From: Pelagimonas sp.
GTDB lineage: Bacteria > Pseudomonadota > Alphaproteobacteria > Rhodobacterales > Rhodobacteraceae
Length of the DNA stretch: 37,062 nt
Direction: 5' to 3'
NCBI GenBank assembly: GCA_025210455.1
Contig: JAOARQ010000001.1
Location: 1-37,062, forward strand
Made by a program: the position numbers and the translations under genes. Shown here in pieces: positions 33,058 through 37,062 of this stretch. Position 1 is the stretch's first letter. Each line of letters starts with the position of its first letter. Under the pieces are notes generated by a model. That model was not told the DNA's origin. It ran no database searches and saw only the letters and a list, made by a program, of their open reading frames with translations.

Positions 33058-33918
33058 TCAGGCAGACCTCGCCCAGTCCCAATACAGATCGCGGGCGCGT
33101 TTGCTGATCGGGCCAATCTGATAGGGGGTGTCTTCGAACCGTGTTACGGGTGTGACCTTGTTCATATTGCCCGAAAGAAAGACTTCATCGGCTTGTAGAA
33201 AATCGTCAAAGGTCAGCACGGTTTCCACCACCTCTACCCCATCGGCGCGCAGGTTCTTGATGTGGCGGGCACGGGTGATGCCCGACAGGAAGGTGCCGTT
33301 CGCGATGGGGGTAAAAACCACGCCGTCGCGCACCATAAAGACATTTGCGGTGGCGGTTTCCGCCACATTGCCGATTGCATCTGCCACCAGCGCGTTGCCA
33401 AATCCGCGCGCCTGTACTTCGCGCAACATACGGGCGTTATTGGGATAAAGGCAGCCAGCCTTGGCATTCACAACCGCGTTTTCCAATACGGGCCTGCGAA
33501 AGCGGGTGTGCCCAAGTGTGGTGCTGGCATCTGCGGGGGCCATGGGAATTTCTTCAAGACAGATGGCAAAGCCTGTGCTTTGCGCTTTGGGCGCAATGGC
33601 CGAAGCATCGCCATCAATACCCCAGTACATGGGGCGGATATAGACGGCTGCATCCTTGTGATAGGCTGAAAGGCCTTCGTTCACGATCTCAACCATATCT
33701 GCGGTGTCCACGGTTGGCGTCAGCAAAAGCGCCTCGGCAGAGCGATTCACCCTTGCGCAATGGGCCTCAAGATCTGGGGCCAGCCCATCGACCCAGCGTG
33801 CGCCATCAAAAACGGTGGTGCCCAGCCAGCTTCCATGATCCGCTGCGCGCATGATCGGCACATCTGCGTCATGCCATTTGCCGTCAAAATAAGTTCGGAT
33901 CGAAGTTCCAACTGCCAT
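33058..33918 (-). CDS. ilvE: Branched-chain amino acid aminotransferase (class IV)
   Basis: The protein has 286 residues from the ATG at 33918, preferred because AAGGGGGG lies just upstream; a start 24 bp earlier is open. This fold-type IV PLP enzyme has the PLP lysine in NAKAGCLYPN (Lys153) and the PLP-phosphate segments ETATANVFMVRDG and GITRARHIKN. It transfers amino groups between leucine, isoleucine or valine and 2-oxoglutarate. Related enzymes such as D-amino acid transaminase share the fold, so specificity is moderately sure. It is divergent from the formate dehydrogenase gene. Confidence 0.87.
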   Translation of the reverse strand: MAVGTSIRTYFDGKWHDADVPIMRAADHGSWLGTTVFDGARWVDGLAPDLEAHCARVNRSAEALLLTPTVDTADMVEIVNEGLSAYHKDAAVYIRPMYWGIDGDASAIAPKAQSTGFAICLEEIPMAPADASTTLGHTRFRRPVLENAVVNAKAGCLYPNNARMLREVQARGFGNALVADAIGNVAETATANVFMVRDGVVFTPIANGTFLSGITRARHIKNLRADGVEVVETVLTFDDFLQADEVFLSGNMNKVTPVTRFEDTPYQIGPISKRARDLYWDWARSA

Positions 33919-33942
33919 GTATTCCCCCCTTAATGCAGGCAA

Positions 33943-34453
33943 GGCTAGGCGCGAAGCTTGCTAAGGTCCAGCCCGGGACGCCGCCTAAAATTCTGTCGTT
34001 TCAATAATTTTGCGTCAGGCCCTGCTGATGCCTTGTTATTGGTCAGATTTCTAGACCGGCTAGGCTGTGTTTGCGCGACGTGAGGAGGCGGCTGCCCCTC
34101 TGTGTGCCATCTTTGAGGGGGGACCTGCCCCTGCCTTTGATCGGCTTTGAGTTTTGTTCTTTAAGGATATGAAAAACATAGAGAAATTCTCTTATCAAAG
34201 TGGGCGTCTGACGCGCTATACTGTCGGGGCGGCGCGATCGAAAGTCATCCCTGTTGGGTGTCGAAATCGCCTGAGTGGTGGTGCAATTTGCCACGGGCTG
34301 GCCCCTTTCCTTAAGGCACTATGCGTCAAAGCAACGTGAGTTTGCGGCCCAAAAACGGCAATCAGGGCGCAAACTGAGGGGAAGATGTCGGGAATGATCG
34401 AAGCTTTCCAAAGCAAATTTGCTGTATACCGAGGTAAGATCTGGAGGAAGCGC
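33943..34453. other. Long divergent intergenic region between ilvE and formate dehydrogenase
   Basis: About 510 bp without a supportable gene. Short frames on both strands have no ribosome sites. It must hold both divergent promoters. A 6-bp inverted repeat AAAATT/AATTTT (33987-34011) is near the ilvE side and could be an operator. The segment 34075-34150 has repeated G/C-rich blocks (CTGCCCCT occurs twice). GGAGGA (34443-34448) is the ribosome site of the formate dehydrogenase gene. Confidence 0.45.
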
Positions 34454-37062
34454 ATGTCCGACACAGTCACATTTATATTGGATGGTTCAGAGGTTACAGC
34501 TGAGCGAGGTTTGACGATTTGGGAGGTATCCCATGGTCGTGGTTTGAAGATACCGCATTTGTGCCACAAGCCGGCGCCTGGGTATCGTCCTGATGGGAAC
34601 TGCCGGGCCTGTATGGTTGAGATTGAGGGGGAGCGGACGCTTGCGGCCTCTTGTATCCGCGAACCTCAGGACGGGATGGTTGTCACCACCAATAACGCGC
34701 GGGCCAAGAATGCGCGCAAGATGGTGATGGAACTGCTTCTGGCGGACCAGCCTGAGCGCGATGTGGCGCATGACAAATCCAGCCATCTCTGGGATATGGC
34801 CGAGGAAAACGGTGTCGCTGACAGCCGCTTTCCCACCGTTGAGCCCGAGCGTATCCCGCTGTTGGATGACAGCCATGTGGCGATGAAGGTCAATCTGGAC
34901 GCCTGCATTTCCTGCGGGCTGTGCGTGCGCGCCTGCCGCGAAGTGCAGGTGAACGATGTGATCGGCATGGCCGGGCGTGGCCATGATGCCTATCCGACCT
35001 TTGATATGGCGGATCCGATGGGTCAGTCGACCTGTGTGGCCTGTGGCGAATGTGTGCAGGCCTGCCCGACGGGGGCGCTGATGCCTTCGACTGTGGTGGA
35101 TGAAAATCAGGTGGGCGACCGGTCGGATTACGACAGTGAAACCGAAAGCGTCTGCCCCTTCTGCGGCGTGGGCTGCAAGGTCAGCCTGAAGGTCAAGGAC
35201 GGCAAGGTCAAATATGTCGAGGGCATCAATGGCCCCGCCAATGAAGGCCGGTTGTGCGTCAAAGGCCGCTTTGGCTTTGACTATATTCACCACGAGCACC
35301 GTCTGACCAAACCGCTGATCCGCCGCGCTGATGCGCCGCCCAAGGGGCTGAATGTGGATCCGGGCAATCTGATGACCCATTTCCGCGAAGCCAGCTGGGA
35401 TGAGGCGCTGGATCTGGCGGCCAAGGGGCTGGTGGATCTGCGGGCCGAAGATCCGCGCCGGGTTGCGGGCTTTGGATCGGCGAAATGCACCAATGAAGAG
35501 GCCTATCTCTTTCAGAAGTTCATCCGCCAGGGGTTCAAACACAATAACGTCGATCACTGCACGCGGCTGTGCCATGCCTCATCGGTGGCGGCGCTGATTG
35601 AAAACGTGGGCTCGGGGGCGGTGACCGCCACCTTCAACGAGATCGAAAACGCCGATGTGGCGATTGTGATCGGCTGCAACCCGCTGGAAAATCACCCCGT
35701 CGCGGCGACCTATTTCAAACAGTTCACCAAGCGCGGCGGCAAGCTGATCGTGATGGATCCGCGGGCGCAGGCGCTGAAACGCTTTGCCAGCCATATGCTG
35801 CAGTTCCGTCCGGGCGCGGATGTGGCGATGCTGAATTCGATCATGAATGTGATCGTCGAAGAAGAACTGTACGACAGCCAGTATATCCACCGCTGGACGG
35901 AAAACTGGGCGGCGGAAAAAGATCACCTGCGCCAGTTCACCCCCGAAGCCATGGCCGAGATCTCTGGCATTGCGCCGGATGTGATCCGCGATGTGGCCCG
36001 CACCTTTGCCGGGGCGAAGGCGGGTCTGATCTTCTGGGGCATGGGCGTGTCGCAGCATATCCACGGCACGGATAATTCGCGCTGCCTGATCAGCCTGGCG
36101 CTGATGACAGGCAATGTGGGCAAGCCGGGCGCGGGTCTGCACCCGCTGCGCGGGCAGAACAACGTGCAGGGCGCGTCAGACGCGGGTCTGATCCCGATGT
36201 TCCTGCCCGATTACCAGACCGTGACCAGCGATGAGGTGCGCCGGGCCTTTACCGATGTCTGGGGCGGCGAAGACTTCAGCAATGAAAAGGGTCTGACCGT
36301 CACCGAGATTGTCGATGAAATCTATGCGGGCAATATCCGCGGCATGTACATTCAGGGCGAAAACCCGGCCATGTCTGATCCGGATGCGGATCACGCCCGC
36401 GATGCCTTTGCCAAGCTGGATCTGATGATCGTGCAGGATATCTTTCTGACCGAGACGGCGAACTATGCCGATATCATCCTGCCGGCTTCGGCGCTTTATG
36501 AAAAGAACGGCACGGTGTCGAACACCAACCGCCAGGTGCAGCGGGTGCGCCCGGCTGTGGCCCCCCCCGGCGAGGCGCGCGAAGACTGGTCGATCACCGT
36601 GGATCTGGCGCGGCGGATTGGGCTGGATTGGGACTACAGTGATGTCGCCCAGGTCTTTGCCGAGATGAAGCTCAATATGAAGAGCCTCGACAATATCACC
36701 TGGGAGCGTCTGGAAACCGAAACCATCACCTATCCGTCGCTGCATGAAACCGATCCGGGGCAGGCGATTGTGTTTGGCGATGGCTTCCCGCGCGCCGAAG
36801 GCAAGGCCCGCTTTACCCCGGCCAGCGTGATCGCGCCGGATGAAGCGCCCGACGCCGATTACCCGATGATCATGACCACGGGCCGCCAGCTGGAACATTG
36901 GCACACCGGGTCGATGACGCGGCGCTCCAAGGTGCTGGATGCGGTCGAACCAGAGGCAAACTGTTCGCTGCACCCCAAAACCCTGCGCCGACTGGGCGTT
37001 GAGCCGGGTGACATGATCCGCCTCAGCACCCGCCGGGGCAGCATCGACATCATGGCCCGCGC
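34454..37062 (+). CDS. fdhF: Formate dehydrogenase alpha subunit (molybdenum), 3' end outside window
   Basis: About 869 residues are visible and the frame stays open to the window end. An N-terminal 2Fe-2S ferredoxin domain has Cys37, 50, 53 and 67. A 2x4Fe-4S ferredoxin domain has clusters at Cys151-161 and Cys194-204. The molybdopterin oxidoreductase domain begins at CPFCGVGC (Cys234, 237, 241, with Cys268). The motif TRLCHASS gives Cys373 as the molybdenum ligand, a Cys rather than selenocysteine enzyme. It oxidises formate to CO2 and passes electrons through the Fe-S centres, probably to a partner that reduces NAD. No beta/gamma subunit genes are upstream, so they must lie further downstream or elsewhere. 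GGAGGA lies 5 bp before the ATG. Confidence 0.94.
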   Translation, partial: MSDTVTFILDGSEVTAERGLTIWEVSHGRGLKIPHLCHKPAPGYRPDGNCRACMVEIEGERTLAASCIREPQDGMVVTTNNARAKNARKMVMELLLADQPERDVAHDKSSHLWDMAEENGVADSRFPTVEPERIPLLDDSHVAMKVNLDACISCGLCVRACREVQVNDVIGMAGRGHDAYPTFDMADPMGQSTCVACGECVQACPTGALMPSTVVDENQVGDRSDYDSETESVCPFCGVGCKVSLKVKDGKVKYVEGINGPANEGRLCVKGRFGFDYIHHEHRLTKPLIRRADAPPKGLNVDPGNLMTHFREASWDEALDLAAKGLVDLRAEDPRRVAGFGSAKCTNEEAYLFQKFIRQGFKHNNVDHCTRLCHASSVAALIENVGSGAVTATFNEIENADVAIVIGCNPLENHPVAATYFKQFTKRGGKLIVMDPRAQALKRFASHMLQFRPGADVAMLNSIMNVIVEEELYDSQYIHRWTENWAAEKDHLRQFTPEAMAEISGIAPDVIRDVARTFAGAKAGLIFWGMGVSQHIHGTDNSRCLISLALMTGNVGKPGAGLHPLRGQNNVQGASDAGLIPMFLPDYQTVTSDEVRRAFTDVWGGEDFSNEKGLTVTEIVDEIYAGNIRGMYIQGENPAMSDPDADHARDAFAKLDLMIVQDIFLTETANYADIILPASALYEKNGTVSNTNRQVQRVRPAVAPPGEAREDWSITVDLARRIGLDWDYSDVAQVFAEMKLNMKSLDNITWERLETETITYPSLHETDPGQAIVFGDGFPRAEGKARFTPASVIAPDEAPDADYPMIMTTGRQLEHWHTGSMTRRSKVLDAVEPEANCSLHPKTLRRLGVEPGDMIRLSTRRGSIDIMAR

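Noticed and set aside
34487-35575. A 362-codon - strand open frame
   Set aside because: It lies fully antisense to the formate dehydrogenase gene, is His/Arg/Ala rich as expected of a GC-rich shadow frame, and matches no family.
34454-37062. Selenocysteine formate dehydrogenase
   Set aside because: The catalytic position (residue 373) is encoded by TGC, a normal cysteine codon, not TGA.
1-37062. CRISPR arrays, tRNA genes, insertion sequences, integrases
   Set aside because: No regularly spaced repeats, cloverleaf genes, transposase motifs or integrase motifs were found on reading both strands by eye; a covariance-model search was not possible.

Overview
The window looks like chromosomal DNA of a GC-rich alphaproteobacterium, most likely Rhodobacteraceae (Roseobacter group). 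This rests on the protein families and their order (TIGR02186 beside TauE, BMP-type ABC transporter, tsaB-rimI after a NifU-like gene, an Irr/ICE-type box, molybdenum formate dehydrogenase alpha), on dense gene packing and on GTG/TTG starts with good Shine-Dalgarno sites. The genus is not resolved. No tRNA, rRNA, CRISPR array, insertion sequence or phage gene was seen.

Region 1 (1-10713, + strand) is the most unusual part. The 3' end of a very large PKD/He_PIG repeat protein ending in a Calx-beta domain is followed by a DUF3467 protein, a GAF-like/HlyD fusion, a PqqD-like/M50 site-2-protease/HlyD fusion, a SecA-like ATPase without most of the C-domain, and a periplasmic HlyD protein. The last five genes overlap one another. 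I infer an uncharacterised export or surface-assembly system for the giant protein, with a SecA-type motor, a membrane protease and three HlyD-type adaptor parts, but no ABC transporter or TolC in view.

Region 2 (10714-18500) holds tex on the - strand, then an AT-richer, gene-poor stretch and a compact four-gene - strand unit (about 13.9-18.1 kb). That unit has a membrane-anchored HExxH metalloprotease with a probable beta-propeller, a small multi-pass membrane protein, a small acidic-tailed protein and a large unknown protein carrying its own HERVH motif. It looks like a horizontally acquired cassette of unknown function.

Region 3 (18501-24285) is housekeeping: a stand-alone Lrp/AsnC ligand-binding domain, TrmO, the threonine-degradation pair kbl-tdh, two hotdog thioesterases, a TIGR02186 protein and a TauE/SafE permease. 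Region 4 (24383-29553, - strand) is a BMP-type, probably nucleoside, ABC importer: binding protein, a small lipoprotein, ATPase and two permeases, with strong hairpins after the binding-protein gene.

Region 5 (29681-33918, - strand) holds rimI, tsaB and a NifU-like Fe-S scaffold behind a textbook Irr-type iron-control box, then a ClbS/DfsB protein, a universal stress protein, a small GT51 glycosyltransferase and a branched-chain aminotransferase. Region 6 (34454 to the window end, + strand) is the alpha subunit of a molybdenum formate dehydrogenase, cut by the window edge.
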